Source: Salinimonas chungwhensis DSM 16280
Lineage (GTDB): Bacteria > Pseudomonadota > Gammaproteobacteria > Enterobacterales > Alteromonadaceae
Assembly: GCF_000378185.1 (NCBI RefSeq)
Contig: NZ_KB899381.1
Span: 1-64,000 of the forward strand
Reading direction: 5' to 3'
Length of the DNA: 64,000 nt
Shown: positions 45,289 to 55,112 of the stretch, piece by piece
Layout: each line of letters opens with the position of its first letter
Position numbering within the stretch: the first letter of the stretch is position 1
Program-made: the position numbers and the translations under genes
The notes under the pieces: model-generated
Database searches by the model: none
What the model was told of the DNA's origin: nothing
The model's input: only the letters and a program-made list of their open reading frames with translations

Positions 45289-46332
45289 TTACAGGAATTC
45301 ATCGCCGCCACCGCCGCCAAGCATAACTTCGCCAGCGTCGGCCAGTCGGCGCGCCACAGAAAGTATTTCTTTTTGAGCTGTTTCAACCTCGGAAACCCGC
45401 ACAGGGCCCATTGCCTCCAAATCATCAGTCAGCATTTCTGCAGCACGCTTGGACATGTTGCTGGTAATTTTTTCTTTGAGCTCATCATCTGCGCCTTTAA
45501 TCGCTTTGAGCAATGCATCCTGCTGAACTTCCCGCAATATCGCCTGAATACCTTTGTCGTCTACATCCACCAGGTTATCAAACACAAACATCAGATCCTG
45601 AATTTGTTGGCTCATCTCCTCATCCTGCTCCCGGATTGCGTCCATCAACTGACCTTCAATCGCGGTATCCAGATAATTCATAATGTCAGCAGCAGATTTC
45701 AGGCCGCCCATTTTGGCTGCCTGGGTACCAGCCTGGCCAGCAAACTGTTTCTCCATGATTTCATTAAGCTCCTGGAGTGCGGCAGGTTGAACCTCTTCGA
45801 GGTTGGCAATACGCATAAGTAAATCCAGGCGCACTTTTTCAGAAAACTGCGCCAGAATTTCGGCGCTCTGGTCTGGCTCAAGGTATGACAAAACAATCGT
45901 CTGGATTTGCGGGTGCTCGTTACGAATGATAGACGCCACCTGCTTTGAGTCCATCCATTTTAATGAATCAAGACCTTTAGCGCCGTTTCCTAACAGGATC
46001 TGGTCAATAAGGTTGGCCGCCTTATCTTCACCTAATGCTGCGGTGAGGGCACGTTTGACAAAATCCTGACTCTGGAACCCGATAGTGCTATAGTTTTGAA
46101 TTTCTTCTATAAAATGCTTGTGCACCGCCGTTATTTTGCTCTGGGTCATATCATCGACTTTGGCCATCTCGGCCCCCAGCTTTTGCACCTGTTTTGGTTC
46201 CAGATGTTTAAGGATCTGTGCCGCATCTTCTTCCGACAGACTCAACAGTAAGATTCCCGCTTTTTCAACACCCTCCAGTTTTCCTACATCGTAACCGGGG
46301 CTTTCGCCGTTTGTTGCCAATTCTTCAGCCAT
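45289..46332 (-). CDS. fliG: Flagellar motor switch protein FliG
   Basis: A 347-aa C-ring protein transmitting torque from the stators. The middle-domain EHPQ motif is in IIRNEHPQIQT, and the C-terminal charged torque helix includes DALLKAIKGADDELKEKI. Length is typical. It follows fliF by 15 nt. Confidence 0.97.
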   Translation of the reverse strand: MAEELATNGESPGYDVGKLEGVEKAGILLLSLSEEDAAQILKHLEPKQVQKLGAEMAKVDDMTQSKITAVHKHFIEEIQNYSTIGFQSQDFVKRALTAALGEDKAANLIDQILLGNGAKGLDSLKWMDSKQVASIIRNEHPQIQTIVLSYLEPDQSAEILAQFSEKVRLDLLMRIANLEEVQPAALQELNEIMEKQFAGQAGTQAAKMGGLKSAADIMNYLDTAIEGQLMDAIREQDEEMSQQIQDLMFVFDNLVDVDDKGIQAILREVQQDALLKAIKGADDELKEKITSNMSKRAAEMLTDDLEAMGPVRVSEVETAQKEILSVARRLADAGEVMLGGGGGDEFL

Positions 46333-46347
46333 TTTATTGCGCTCCTA

Positions 46348-48048
46348 CTACTCGTCCTGCATCAGCCAACCTTTCACTACCTGTGCAGATAGTTCGGGTT
46401 CGTTGGCTACCAATGCGCGTACCGCTTTCAATACATCTTCATCTTTGTGTAAGTCAGGTAACATCAGTGAGCCATCTGAATCAAAGCCCACCTGTCCTTC
46501 GTCAAAATCAGAACTGAGCATGCTGATAGTATCATCACCCAGATCCAACCCTTCGTCGGCATCATAATCATCGCTATCCTGTGCAGTATCCGGATTTATC
46601 AGACGACGCAGCATCGGGCGTATAACAAAGATGATCAAAACAATAATCACCAACGCGCCCATAACCAGCTTCAGTATAGGTAAAAACTTTGGATCTTCCC
46701 AAATCGGCATGTCCTCGACCACGCCGGCATCGACCCGGGTAAATGGCACACTGACAACTTCCAGCGAATCTCCACGGGTAACATCAAACCCCAGGCCGCC
46801 CTGCAACAGTCGACGAATATCCAGCAGCGCACTTTGTGCTCTGGGGGCCGATTCTGTAGTGCCGTCTTCCGCTGTGCTGTGGGCATAATCCACTGCCACG
46901 GAAACACTCAGGCGACGAATAACCCCGGTTTGTTTTTTGGTATGGCTGATAGTGGTATCAAGTTCGTAATTACGGGTTTCTTCTTTACTGTTAGAACCCG
47001 GCACCGGCGTTGCCCGTCCCCCCTGACCCGTCGCATCCTCAGGGATGTTTGAATCCAGCGGCGGCTGATTGGTCAGTGCACCAGGTATCCCACCGTTGAC
47101 GCCACCGACGGTGTTTTGTTCTATCACCATTTCGCTGCGCACGGCGGGTAAATCAGGGTTGTAGCTTCGCTGAGTCTGCTCCATGGCAGTAAAGTCCATA
47201 GAAACATCAACTTGCGCTGTATAATTGCCCAGCCCCAGTACCGGAATAAGAATGGCGTCAATTTTTTCCAGATACTCCTGCTCGCGCTTACGCTCCAGCT
47301 CGTATTCTTTACGGGCCCGGGCGCTCATTGAATTCTGCGATCCTGAATTAAGTAATCGTCCGTTACTGTCCGTTACCGTGACATTCTGAGGATCCATCAT
47401 CTGTACAGCTGATGCCACGATATCCACCACCGCATCAACCTCTTCGCCAGTAATTGATTTGCCTCTTTGAGGTGTCAGTACAATAGTCGCACTGGCTTTT
47501 TTCTCTCGGCGGGCAAACACGTTTTCTTTGGGCATGGCCAGAAGAACACGGGCTTTTTTAATGCTGGACATATCTTCGATGGTAGAGGCGATTTGTTTCT
47601 CACGGGCATGTTTGAGTCGCTCTGACTCCACCCGCTGGCTGACGCCAAATCCCATGTCCTGCATGATGATGTCAGACCCGGAATCTGTAGACTGGGTCAG
47701 GCCCTGACGCGTCATTCCTAAACGAATGTTCTGAAATTCATCGTTACGGACGTAGACTGTATTGCCCTCAAGTTTGTAGTCAACCTGATTGGCATCAAAA
47801 TAATCCAACGTTTCAATAAGTTCTTCGGTAGGCATTTTAGCCAGAGGGCGGTAGTCGGGCTCCTGCGCCCAAATCATTATGAAAACAGCAATAGCCACAC
47901 AGATAACCAGCACGATCACCAGCGCCATCTGACGCATCATATCCGCACTACCCAGGGTATCCATAAATCCGGATTTGTTGTCTGTCTGAGACCCGGCGTT
48001 TCCGACCTCGGAGTCAGCCACAGTAAGGTTAGTTCCTGTTTCAGCCAT
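46348..48048 (-). CDS. fliF: Flagellar MS-ring protein FliF
   Basis: A 566-aa protein with two membrane segments at about 38-60 and 463-482, flanking the periplasmic ring-building motifs. YRPLAKMP and the GMTRQGLTQSTDSGSDIMQ-type region are typical. The C-terminus (GWLMQDE) carries the FliG-binding tail. It follows fliE by 16 nt. Confidence 0.97.
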   Translation of the reverse strand: MAETGTNLTVADSEVGNAGSQTDNKSGFMDTLGSADMMRQMALVIVLVICVAIAVFIMIWAQEPDYRPLAKMPTEELIETLDYFDANQVDYKLEGNTVYVRNDEFQNIRLGMTRQGLTQSTDSGSDIIMQDMGFGVSQRVESERLKHAREKQIASTIEDMSSIKKARVLLAMPKENVFARREKKASATIVLTPQRGKSITGEEVDAVVDIVASAVQMMDPQNVTVTDSNGRLLNSGSQNSMSARARKEYELERKREQEYLEKIDAILIPVLGLGNYTAQVDVSMDFTAMEQTQRSYNPDLPAVRSEMVIEQNTVGGVNGGIPGALTNQPPLDSNIPEDATGQGGRATPVPGSNSKEETRNYELDTTISHTKKQTGVIRRLSVSVAVDYAHSTAEDGTTESAPRAQSALLDIRRLLQGGLGFDVTRGDSLEVVSVPFTRVDAGVVEDMPIWEDPKFLPILKLVMGALVIIVLIIFVIRPMLRRLINPDTAQDSDDYDADEGLDLGDDTISMLSSDFDEGQVGFDSDGSLMLPDLHKDEDVLKAVRALVANEPELSAQVVKGWLMQDE

Positions 48049-48064
48049 TTGAGTGATTCCTTAC

Positions 48065-48403
48065 CTATACCGGCATATTCATGACTTGCTTGTACGCTTC
48101 AAGCACTTTATTGCGAACCTGCACAGTCGCTTCAAACGCGATACCGGATTTTTCTTTCGCTACCATCACGTCAGCCAGACTTACGGACTGATCACCCATT
48201 TCAAAGGCGCGCTGCAATTCTTTCGATTGCATCTGCATATCGTTGACACCCTCAATAGCACCTTTAAGCATGCTGGAAAATTCATTAGCCGAATTCTGAG
48301 ATTCCTGTATTTGCTGCGGCTGAGGCATTTCTGATGCCTGCAGGCGGGCTTGCCCAATCATGGATTGCATCTCTTGATACAGGCTGTTCGCTTTTACGTC
48401 CAT
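48065..48403 (-). CDS. fliE: Flagellar hook-basal body protein FliE
   Basis: A 112-aa rod-base protein joining the MS ring to the rod. The conserved C-terminal part FEATVQVRNKVLEAYKQVMNMPV is present. It is first in the fliEFGHIJ run, behind a sigma-54 promoter. Confidence 0.95.
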   Translation of the reverse strand: MDVKANSLYQEMQSMIGQARLQASEMPQPQQIQESQNSANEFSSMLKGAIEGVNDMQMQSKELQRAFEMGDQSVSLADVMVAKEKSGIAFEATVQVRNKVLEAYKQVMNMPV

Positions 48404-48469
48404 CGCAACTCTCCGGGAAAACTATGGAAGTCAGAAATCTGTCTGACAACACTTCTTGGTTACTAGCAA

Positions 48470-48485
48470 AGCAACTAACAGGCCA
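48470..48485 (-). promoter_or_regulatory. Sigma-54 promoter before fliE
   Basis: On the minus strand TGGCCTGTTAGTTGCT shows the -24 GG and -12 GC with N10 spacing and a perfect TTGCT. It lies about 67 bp upstream of fliE. FlrC, encoded just upstream, is the expected activator. Confidence 0.85.
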
Positions 48486-48617
48486 GTTTTAAAAATTAAT
48501 ATAAATCAATAATTTGTAGATTATCAGCCAAAAAAATGACAGGGAAAGACGCGGAAGGGAAGTAGTGGTGATTGAACTGACCGGGTCGAGCACCCGGCCA
48601 GTATTGAACATGAAAAA

Positions 48618-49964
48618 TCAGGCGGGTAGTTCGATTCCGTCTTCGCGCATACGAGCCAGCTTGTAACGTAATGTTCTGGGGCTGATGCCCAGTTTTTCCG
48701 CCACATCCTTACGCTTGCCGTTACAGGCTTCCAATGTATCCAATATTATTTGATGCTCTTGTTGACGTAATTCAGAGCCTAAGCGACTTGGATCTTCCTC
48801 AACGGCAGGCTGAGAGTGAGAATGACTGGCCAGGGTTGCAGCCATATCCAGCATCAAATCACCCGCATCAATGGTATTACCGTCACACAGAATAAGCGCC
48901 CGCTGAACCACATTTTCCAGTTCCCGGACATTGCCCGGCCACTCATACTGGCTAAGCTTATTTCGCGCTGCAGCATTTAACGAAATAGTGTTCATCCCCT
49001 GCTGCACCGCATGCCGCGCAATAAGATGTTCAGCTAACGGAACAATATCACCGGGCCGGGCTGCCAGCGGCTGCCAGGTAATAGGGAAAACATTCAGGCG
49101 GTAAAATAAATCCTCGCGGAATGTGCCAGCTTCAACAGCACCTTTGAGATCCCGGTTACTGGTAGCAATAACACGTACATCCAGCTGGACGGTTTTACGG
49201 CCGCCCAGTCTTTCCACCTCTTTTTCCTGCAACACCCGAAGCAGCTTGGCCTGCAGAGCTAAATCCATTTCGGTAATTTCGTCAAGCAACAACGTGCCAC
49301 CCTGAGCTTGCTCAAATTTACCCGGGCACGCCTGAACTGCACCGGTGAAGGCACCCTTCTCATAGCCGAATAATGTCGCCTCAAGCATATTCTCCGGAAT
49401 CGCGGCACAATTGATGGCCACAAAAGTTCCTTCGCTGCGGTTCGACTGATCGTGAATATAGCGCGATAATACCTCTTTGCCCGACCCACTGGGCCCAAGC
49501 ACCATTACCGTAGCATCAGAACGGGCGACCCGCCGTGCCAGCTCCAGAAGCTGAACACTACTTGGGTCGGCGACAATAGGCGTGGTCGATTCAATTTTAC
49601 GGGCCGGAGCGTAACGCTCCACCAGATTCAGCAATACTTCCGGGGCAAAGGGTTTTGATAGATAATCCGTAGCACCATCACGCATTGCCTGCACCGCGTC
49701 ATCAATGGTGGCATACGCGGTCATTAGCAGAACCGGCATTTGTGGAAAACGGGATTTAATATTTTTAAGTAATACCAGACCGCTCATTTTGGCCATCTGA
49801 ATATCGCTGACCACCAGGTCCACTGTATTTTGACCAAGACACACCATTGCTTCTTCTGCACTTTGGGCCGAGACAACCCGGTAATGAGCCAGCGACAAAG
49901 TATCAATGAGCGCCTCTCGCAGACCGGCATCATCTTCTACAATTAAAATCGTGGTGTTGTTCAT
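48618..49964 (-). CDS. flrC: Sigma-54-dependent response regulator FlrC (FleR)
   Basis: A 448-aa NtrC-type activator of middle flagellar genes. Receiver domain with phospho-acceptor Asp54 (VVSDIQM). AAA+ domain with Walker A GPSGSGKE and the sigma-54 contact loop GAFTGA. C-terminal Fis-type HTH (KRKDVAEKLGISPRTLRYKL). It overlaps flrB by 4 bp and lies just upstream of the fliE promoter. Confidence 0.96.
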   Translation of the reverse strand: MNNTTILIVEDDAGLREALIDTLSLAHYRVVSAQSAEEAMVCLGQNTVDLVVSDIQMAKMSGLVLLKNIKSRFPQMPVLLMTAYATIDDAVQAMRDGATDYLSKPFAPEVLLNLVERYAPARKIESTTPIVADPSSVQLLELARRVARSDATVMVLGPSGSGKEVLSRYIHDQSNRSEGTFVAINCAAIPENMLEATLFGYEKGAFTGAVQACPGKFEQAQGGTLLLDEITEMDLALQAKLLRVLQEKEVERLGGRKTVQLDVRVIATSNRDLKGAVEAGTFREDLFYRLNVFPITWQPLAARPGDIVPLAEHLIARHAVQQGMNTISLNAAARNKLSQYEWPGNVRELENVVQRALILCDGNTIDAGDLMLDMAATLASHSHSQPAVEEDPSRLGSELRQQEHQIILDTLEACNGKRKDVAEKLGISPRTLRYKLARMREDGIELPA

Positions 49965-51118
49965 ACCTGTTCTCCCTCAGGATGTTTCGCAGGAATAAAA
50001 GGTTGATTCGCCTGGGTCGTTAACGTCAGGGTAAAGCAGGCACCACCCGTCGGATTATTTTCAACAGCAAGGTTTCCCTTGTGCGCTGTCACGACGGATT
50101 TGACCACAGCAAGTCCAAGCCCGGTACCATGTGTTTTGGTGGTAAAGAACGGCTCAAAAATTTTGTCCTTTATCTCTTCGCTGACGCCCGGGCCGCTATC
50201 CTGAACACTAACAGAAAGGGTTTCACCGGCAACCGTTGCCCGTACGATGATTGTTGTGCCCGCGGCACTGACCTGGCAGGCGTTGTGAATCAGATTAAGC
50301 AGCGCGCCCTGCAATGCTGTCAGGTTCCCAACTATACAGGCAGGCTGCTCAAACCCTTCTAAAATCAGCGTCAGTTGCGCCTGATCAGCCAGCGTAAGCG
50401 CGTTTGGTGCTATAGCCATTTTCAGGTCTGTCAGCGAAAGTTTACTGACCACCTGATCTTCACCTGATTTGGCAAACAACAGCATATCGTTGACCTGACC
50501 TTCAAGATCATGAAGACGAGCGGTAAGTTTCTCGGCAAATCCGCAGGTAGCGTCTTTGCTTAAATCGGCGCGGGTCAGATTTGCCGCATACAGCATTGCG
50601 GCTGACAGGGGCGTGCGAATTTGGTGAGCAAGGGAGGCAACCATTTTGCCCAGGGCAGACAGACGTTGCATATGACTGACCCTGGCCTGCAACTGTCGAG
50701 TTTCGGTCAAATCAGTTAAAACAATCAGCTGGCCCGGTTCATTTTGCAAAGGCGTGATAGAAAGTTTAACGCGCCGTCCGTCAATGAGCGACACCTCGTG
50801 GCCGTCATCGGCACGGGGTTTGAAGGAGCGAGCAATGATAGTTCGCCATAGCTGGTTTTCGAGAGGCTCACCTAATAAATCTTTGGCCTGATTGTTCGCC
50901 TGCCGCACCATACCAAGGCCGTCCAGTACGATAACGCCGGCTGGCATAACTTGCAAAAGATGAGATAACCGATCAGCCTGCTGACGAAGCGCGGTGACAT
51001 CATCCCCATCCAGCTCGGAGGAAGAACCAGGTTTGGTGTGTGAGAAATGAAGCTCATTATCGCTTTGCGCAAACGGTATGTCGTTTGTTGTAAAATGACC
51101 ACTGCTGTCATATGCCAT
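49961..51118 (-). CDS. flrB: Sensor histidine kinase FlrB (FleS)
   Basis: A 385-aa soluble kinase partner of FlrC. A PAS-like segment (about 50-150, AGVIVLDGLGMVRQANNQA) precedes the DHp domain with phospho-acceptor His in SLAHQIRTPL and the HATPase domain with N box LIHNACQ, G1 DSGPGVS and G2 GTGLGLAV. No membrane segment is seen, as in other FlrB/FleS proteins. Confidence 0.95.
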   Translation of the reverse strand: MAYDSSGHFTTNDIPFAQSDNELHFSHTKPGSSSELDGDDVTALRQQADRLSHLLQVMPAGVIVLDGLGMVRQANNQAKDLLGEPLENQLWRTIIARSFKPRADDGHEVSLIDGRRVKLSITPLQNEPGQLIVLTDLTETRQLQARVSHMQRLSALGKMVASLAHQIRTPLSAAMLYAANLTRADLSKDATCGFAEKLTARLHDLEGQVNDMLLFAKSGEDQVVSKLSLTDLKMAIAPNALTLADQAQLTLILEGFEQPACIVGNLTALQGALLNLIHNACQVSAAGTTIIVRATVAGETLSVSVQDSGPGVSEEIKDKIFEPFFTTKTHGTGLGLAVVKSVVTAHKGNLAVENNPTGGACFTLTLTTQANQPFIPAKHPEGEQV

Positions 51119-51163
51119 ATCGACCTCGTCAAAAAGCAGACGTAATAACTATGACATGTTACT

Positions 51164-51179
51164 AGCATTTTTCAGGCCA
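51164..51179 (-). promoter_or_regulatory. Sigma-54 promoter before flrBC
   Basis: On the minus strand TGGCCTGAAAAATGCT keeps GG-N10-GC. It shares the -24 TGGCCTG with the fliE promoter. It starts 46 bp upstream of flrB and lies just after the hairpin at 51184-51209. FlrA is the expected activator. Confidence 0.8.
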
Positions 51180-51183
51180 AAAA

Positions 51184-51209
51184 TTAACCTATAACATTCA
51201 ATAGGTTAA
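51184..51209 (-). terminator. Hairpin terminator between flrA and flrB
   Basis: TTAACCTAT and ATAGGTTAA pair perfectly over 9 bp around an 8-nt loop. On the minus strand the stem runs into TTTTT. The stem is AT-rich, so termination may be partial. It separates the flrA transcript from the sigma-54 promoter of flrBC. Confidence 0.65.
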
Positions 51210-51235
51210 AGGAAAATGTTGGCAAAGAACCGTTG

Positions 51236-52705
51236 TCAATTATCTGACGAGGGGCTTTCGTCTCGCTGGATATTATACTTACGCATTTTTTCCACCAACG
51301 TGGTTCTGCGCATTCCGAGTTTATCGGCGGCACGTGCGACAACCCAATCCTGCTGCTCCAGCGCCTGAATGATAAGATTGATTTCAAGCTCTGATAAGTA
51401 TTCTTTCAGATTGACACCATGTTCTGGTAAGTCCGAGCTCAGCGTTTCCGGCTCGCTGGCATCTTCTTCAGATGGCGCCGGTGCGTTTTCCTGTAGCGCT
51501 GATTCTGCGAACAGCGCATTGAATGCATCACGCTCCAGCAATTCTTCCGGGTATTCAGGCTGATATACCTGAACATCACCATACTGGTATTTAGGCGGCA
51601 GATCCTGAATATCGACGATTTGACCCGGATACAAAATACTCAGGCGTTCAACCAGGTTTGACAACTCTCTGACATTTCCCGCCCATGAGTGCTCCATCAA
51701 CGAGGCGATAGCCATTTCGGTAAACTTAACCCCTTCCACACCATCACCCTGAATACGGGAGATTAGTTCTTGTAATAGTAAAGGAATATCTTCACGGCGT
51801 TCGCGCAGGGCAGGGCTATCGATGGGGAAAACATTCAGACGGTAAAACAAATCTTCGCGAAACTTATTTTCCTGGATCATGGTTTCCAGATTGCGGTGTG
51901 TTGCAGCCACAATCCGAACATTGCACTTGATAGGTGTACTTCCCCCTACCCGCTCAAATGTGCGCTCCTGCAGAACCCGCAAAAGCTTCACCTGCATTTG
52001 CATCGGCATATCGCCTATTTCATCCAGAAATAAAGTGCCATTTTCGGCTAACTCAAAACGACCTTTACGGGCACTGATGGCGCCGGTAAACGCCCCTTTT
52101 TCATGACCAAACAGTTCACTTTCCAACAGCTCACCAGGGATAGCGCCGCAGTTAACCGGAATAAACGGGCCATCTTTTCGTTCTGAGAAAAAGTGAACGT
52201 TACGTGCCACCACCTCTTTGCCCGTACCTGATTCGCCCAATATAAGTACGGTAGCATCGGTGGGGGCGACCTGTTCGACCAGACGTCGAACCGTCTGAAT
52301 TTCCTCACTGCGCCCTACCAGAGAGCGGAAGAGACGGGTTTTAACACCAGAGGGTTTTGTAGAGCCAGGCCGACGGCGACTGTACTCCTGACAACGGTGG
52401 ATCGCCTGAGTTAGAACAGGGTACGACAGCGGCAAAATGCAGGCACCGACTAAATTACGTTCCGGGTTCACTGTACCGTCTTCTGCAACTACTGCCACAA
52501 AAGGAATGTGTGGAAACTGCAGCACCAACGCCTGCGCAGACGATGCAGAAAAATCCACCAACACAGCATCTACCGAATGCGTTTTTAAATACTCAGTACT
52601 GCTTTTGAACGTACAGCTTGAACAAGGCTCACCAATAAACGAAACAATGGTTTCAAGCTTATGAATAAGATCGCCGTCATCGCTAACGAGCAGAATATCC
52701 TTCAT
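51236..52705 (-). CDS. flrA: Flagellar master regulator FlrA (FleQ)
   Basis: A 489-aa sigma-54 activator at the top of the flagellar cascade. The divergent receiver-like N-terminus ([13 protein letters not shown]) is followed by the AAA+ domain with Walker A GESGTGKE and GAFTGA loop, and a Fis-type HTH ending [18 protein letters not shown]. In relatives its activity is antagonised by FlhG and c-di-GMP. It lies between flagellin 3 and flrB, with its own transcript. Confidence 0.95.
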   Translation of the reverse strand: MKDILLVSDDGDLIHKLETIVSFIGEPCSSCTFKSSTEYLKTHSVDAVLVDFSASSAQALVLQFPHIPFVAVVAEDGTVNPERNLVGACILPLSYPVLTQAIHRCQEYSRRRPGSTKPSGVKTRLFRSLVGRSEEIQTVRRLVEQVAPTDATVLILGESGTGKEVVARNVHFFSERKDGPFIPVNCGAIPGELLESELFGHEKGAFTGAISARKGRFELAENGTLFLDEIGDMPMQMQVKLLRVLQERTFERVGGSTPIKCNVRIVAATHRNLETMIQENKFREDLFYRLNVFPIDSPALRERREDIPLLLQELISRIQGDGVEGVKFTEMAIASLMEHSWAGNVRELSNLVERLSILYPGQIVDIQDLPPKYQYGDVQVYQPEYPEELLERDAFNALFAESALQENAPAPSEEDASEPETLSSDLPEHGVNLKEYLSELEINLIIQALEQQDWVVARAADKLGMRRTTLVEKMRKYNIQRDESPSSDN

Positions 52706-52810
52706 TAAATCCCCGAAAAGATGCGATTTTATTTTTACAGTCTAGCGCATCTGCATGATTGTAGCGGTAATCACCGGTAGCGCAACAACTGATCGCGTAA
52801 ATTTGGTCAG

Positions 52811-52834
52811 AAAAAAAGCAGGCAAGCCTGCTTT
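52811..52834 (-). terminator. Intrinsic terminator after flagellin 3
   Basis: AAAGCAGGC/GCCTGCTTT form a stem followed by seven T on the minus strand, 27 nt beyond the flagellin 3 stop. Confidence 0.88.
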
Positions 52835-52861
52835 GTTAGTTGTAGGATACGCCACAACGAA

Positions 52862-53659
52862 TCAACTTAACAGCGCTAACACCTGACCTTCCTGTTGATT
52901 TGCCATAGATTGTACTGATATGGCTGCCTGGCTTTGTATATTGAGGGTAGCTTGTTGCGACGCTGCCTGGGCATAGTTCAAATCCTGCAGACGTCCACGA
53001 GACTCGGCTGTGTTAACCTCAGACTGGGTCAGATTTCTGGCAATCCCCGCCAGTTGATTCTGCGTTGCACCTAATTCGCTCTGGTAGGCACCAAGTGTCT
53101 CCAGCGCTGCGTCTGATGCTGCCAGAGCGTCACTGACACTGCCTGCAGTCACATCAACACTCAGCACCGCAGCGATATCCCTGACCACATCGTTGGTCTG
53201 GACATCAACAGTTTGGCCAGCGTTTGCGCCCGCCTGAATATTTAGTGCCCCCTCCTCGCTTAGCAATGGCTTACCACCAAAGGTGGTTTGCTCAGCGGTT
53301 TGAGTGATATTTTCCTGCAGCGCTGTGATTTCGGCCTGAATAGCGCCTTTGTCAACCTCGCTTAAACTACCGTAACCGGCCTGCACAGACAATTCCCGTA
53401 TACGAGTAACATCGTCGTTAATTCCCTGCATTCCGCCCTCTGCAACCTGTGCTAAGGAAATGCCGCTATATACATTACCAAGGGCCTGTCGATTACCCTC
53501 AATCTCAGAGGTAAGGCGGTCAATAATTTGCTGTGCGGCTGCACCGTCAGATGCGCTATTTACCTGCTTGCCGGTGGCCAGCTTTTCCATCAGGTCAGTC
53601 TTTTTTTCCTGAACCTGATTAAGTATGCCGGGCGCGGAAGTAGAATCAAAGTTAATCAT
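52862..53659 (-). CDS. Divergent flagellin (third flagellin paralogue)
   Basis: A 265-aa flagellin family protein. The N-terminal D0/D1 helices (QVEKKTDLMEKLATGKQV-like start, then SASDGAAAQQIIDRL and GISLAQVAEGGMQGI) and the C-terminal helix (LNYAQAASQQATLNIQSQA) match the flagellin fold. The usual start NTNVSSLNAQR is replaced by INFDSTSAPGILNQV. It is far more divergent than the two tandem flagellins, which resemble each other closely. It lacks a recognisable FliA promoter. It may be a minor filament, cap-proximal or hook-proximal subunit; this is inference. Confidence 0.85.
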   Translation of the reverse strand: MINFDSTSAPGILNQVQEKKTDLMEKLATGKQVNSASDGAAAQQIIDRLTSEIEGNRQALGNVYSGISLAQVAEGGMQGINDDVTRIRELSVQAGYGSLSEVDKGAIQAEITALQENITQTAEQTTFGGKPLLSEEGALNIQAGANAGQTVDVQTNDVVRDIAAVLSVDVTAGSVSDALAASDAALETLGAYQSELGATQNQLAGIARNLTQSEVNTAESRGRLQDLNYAQAASQQATLNIQSQAAISVQSMANQQEGQVLALLS

Positions 53660-54003
53660 AACGCGCTGTACTCCTTTGTTATATCATCAGCATAGCATTG
53701 ACTGGTTAAATTCGCACCGCCCAATGGGTATGCGTGTTTATAACTCTATTGCCGGTTGCCAAATGACAAGGCCGTGATTTTTTTACTGCTAACATCTTCA
53801 ATAACCAATATAAAACTGACCGAGTTGAGATTAAAATAAAAATTTAATAGGTATTGAATGCACAGACAGTTCTTGTCGGAAACGTCAGGCTGTACACAGA
53901 CAAATATAGAAAACAAAAATAGTCCGGGATCAAGTAGCCAGCATGCAGAACAATGCAAAACACGACAAACCATCGGCATTGCCTTTGATTACAGGAGATA
54001 ACA

Positions 54004-54744
54004 GTGAAAAGTAAGATTTCTTGGCTATGGGTCTGCCTGCTAGCCATTTTTTTGTGGGCCTCGTTTGGCTCTATTCCTTACATTCTCGATGCGTATGGCA
54101 TAATTGATAATGCTCAAATAAAACGGATATCCCCATTTGGTGGCATATTTGGCGCAGCGGAGGCTTTTTTCTCTGGATTTGCGCTCATTGCGGTAATTAT
54201 AAGTATTCAGCAGCAACGAGAAGCGCTTGCTCTTCAGGCTCATGAGTTAAAACTTGCTACCCAAGAAATGAAAACCTCAGCCGATGCACAGACTGAAATG
54301 GCAAGACATCAAAAAAATGCCATTAGTCTTGAAGTCATCATGCCATGCATGAACGAACTGGCCTCAGAGGAGATGCGTCAAGCAATCATCAGTTTATCGT
54401 CGTTATATACGACGCCTGATTTTGCTGTTACTTATAAAGCGTTACTGAACAAACGAAAAGCCGGAACTTTAGACGATAAAGAAAATGAAAAACTGGAAAA
54501 CATGGACCGCTCACGCAGAAGATTTTCCGGGTTTTTTCATAAAATTCAAAGATTGGCGAGAACCGGTGTAGTAGACGATAAGATTGTTAAGGTTGTTATC
54601 GGCCCAGATCACTGCTGGTTACTGCTTAATGTAGTAGAGCCTTTGGAGCAGCAAATCAGAGCTAACTACTCCACCACGACTTTTGATTTTGCCCGCAGAC
54701 TTTATTCTTCCCAGGTATTGGAACAGGACGGAAAGTATCGATAA
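54004..54744 (+). CDS. Two-TM protein of unknown function inserted in the flagellar cluster
   Basis: A 246-aa protein on the strand opposite to all neighbouring motility genes. TM1 is at about 5-25 and TM2 at about 46-67. A coiled coil (QQREALALQAHELKLATQE and on, about 69-105) leads to a soluble domain of about 140 residues. The layout resembles DUF4760-like or other two-TM/coiled-coil proteins of unknown function. The GTG start at 54004 has AGGAG 8 nt upstream. The upstream gap (53660-54003) is AT-rich and holds the divergent promoters only. Possibly an acquired accessory gene; no flagellar function can be assigned. Confidence 0.8.
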   Translation: MKSKISWLWVCLLAIFLWASFGSIPYILDAYGIIDNAQIKRISPFGGIFGAAEAFFSGFALIAVIISIQQQREALALQAHELKLATQEMKTSADAQTEMARHQKNAISLEVIMPCMNELASEEMRQAIISLSSLYTTPDFAVTYKALLNKRKAGTLDDKENEKLENMDRSRRRFSGFFHKIQRLARTGVVDDKIVKVVIGPDHCWLLLNVVEPLEQQIRANYSTTTFDFARRLYSSQVLEQDGKYR

Positions 54745-54797
54745 AAATGCGGAGACTCACGGAGTGAAGAGCCTGCCCCATATACTCACTGGCGGCT

Positions 54798-55112
54798 CTA
54801 CTTATATTGTTTGATGGCTTTTTTGCTTTGGGCAAGCTGTTGCAGGTCTGTTTGAGCTTCGCTTTTAAAAGGTGCTATAGCACTGACGAGCTGAGCGTTT
54901 ATTTCCAGTTCTTTAGTAGCAAAACTGACCGCCTCGTCCGCCGATAATTCTTTTATGTGCCCCTTAATAAATGTATCACGCGCTTCGATAAGCAACTGCA
55001 GCTGCCTGACAAAGTTGTCATTAGTCGGGTCTGCAAGCAGCGCTGCCAGTTTTGTATTGATAGCACGTAACGCATCAGGCGTTTTTTTATGATTCAATTG
55101 AGAAATCTTCAC
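54798..55112 (-). CDS. FliT-like flagellar export chaperone (putative)
   Basis: A 104-aa, mostly helical, charged protein directly downstream of fliS (4-bp ATGA overlap), where many gammaproteobacteria encode FliT or an equivalent FliD chaperone. Sequence similarity to classical FliT is weak by eye. The assignment depends on position, size and helical content. Confidence 0.65.
   Translation of the reverse strand: MKISQLNHKKTPDALRAINTKLAALLADPTNDNFVRQLQLLIEARDTFIKGHIKELSADEAVSFATKELEINAQLVSAIAPFKSEAQTDLQQLAQSKKAIKQYK

Noticed and set aside
53660-53800. Sigma-28 or sigma-54 promoter before flagellin 3
   Set aside because: No motif with correct spacing could be found; TATAAC-like sequence near 53680 is too weak to call.
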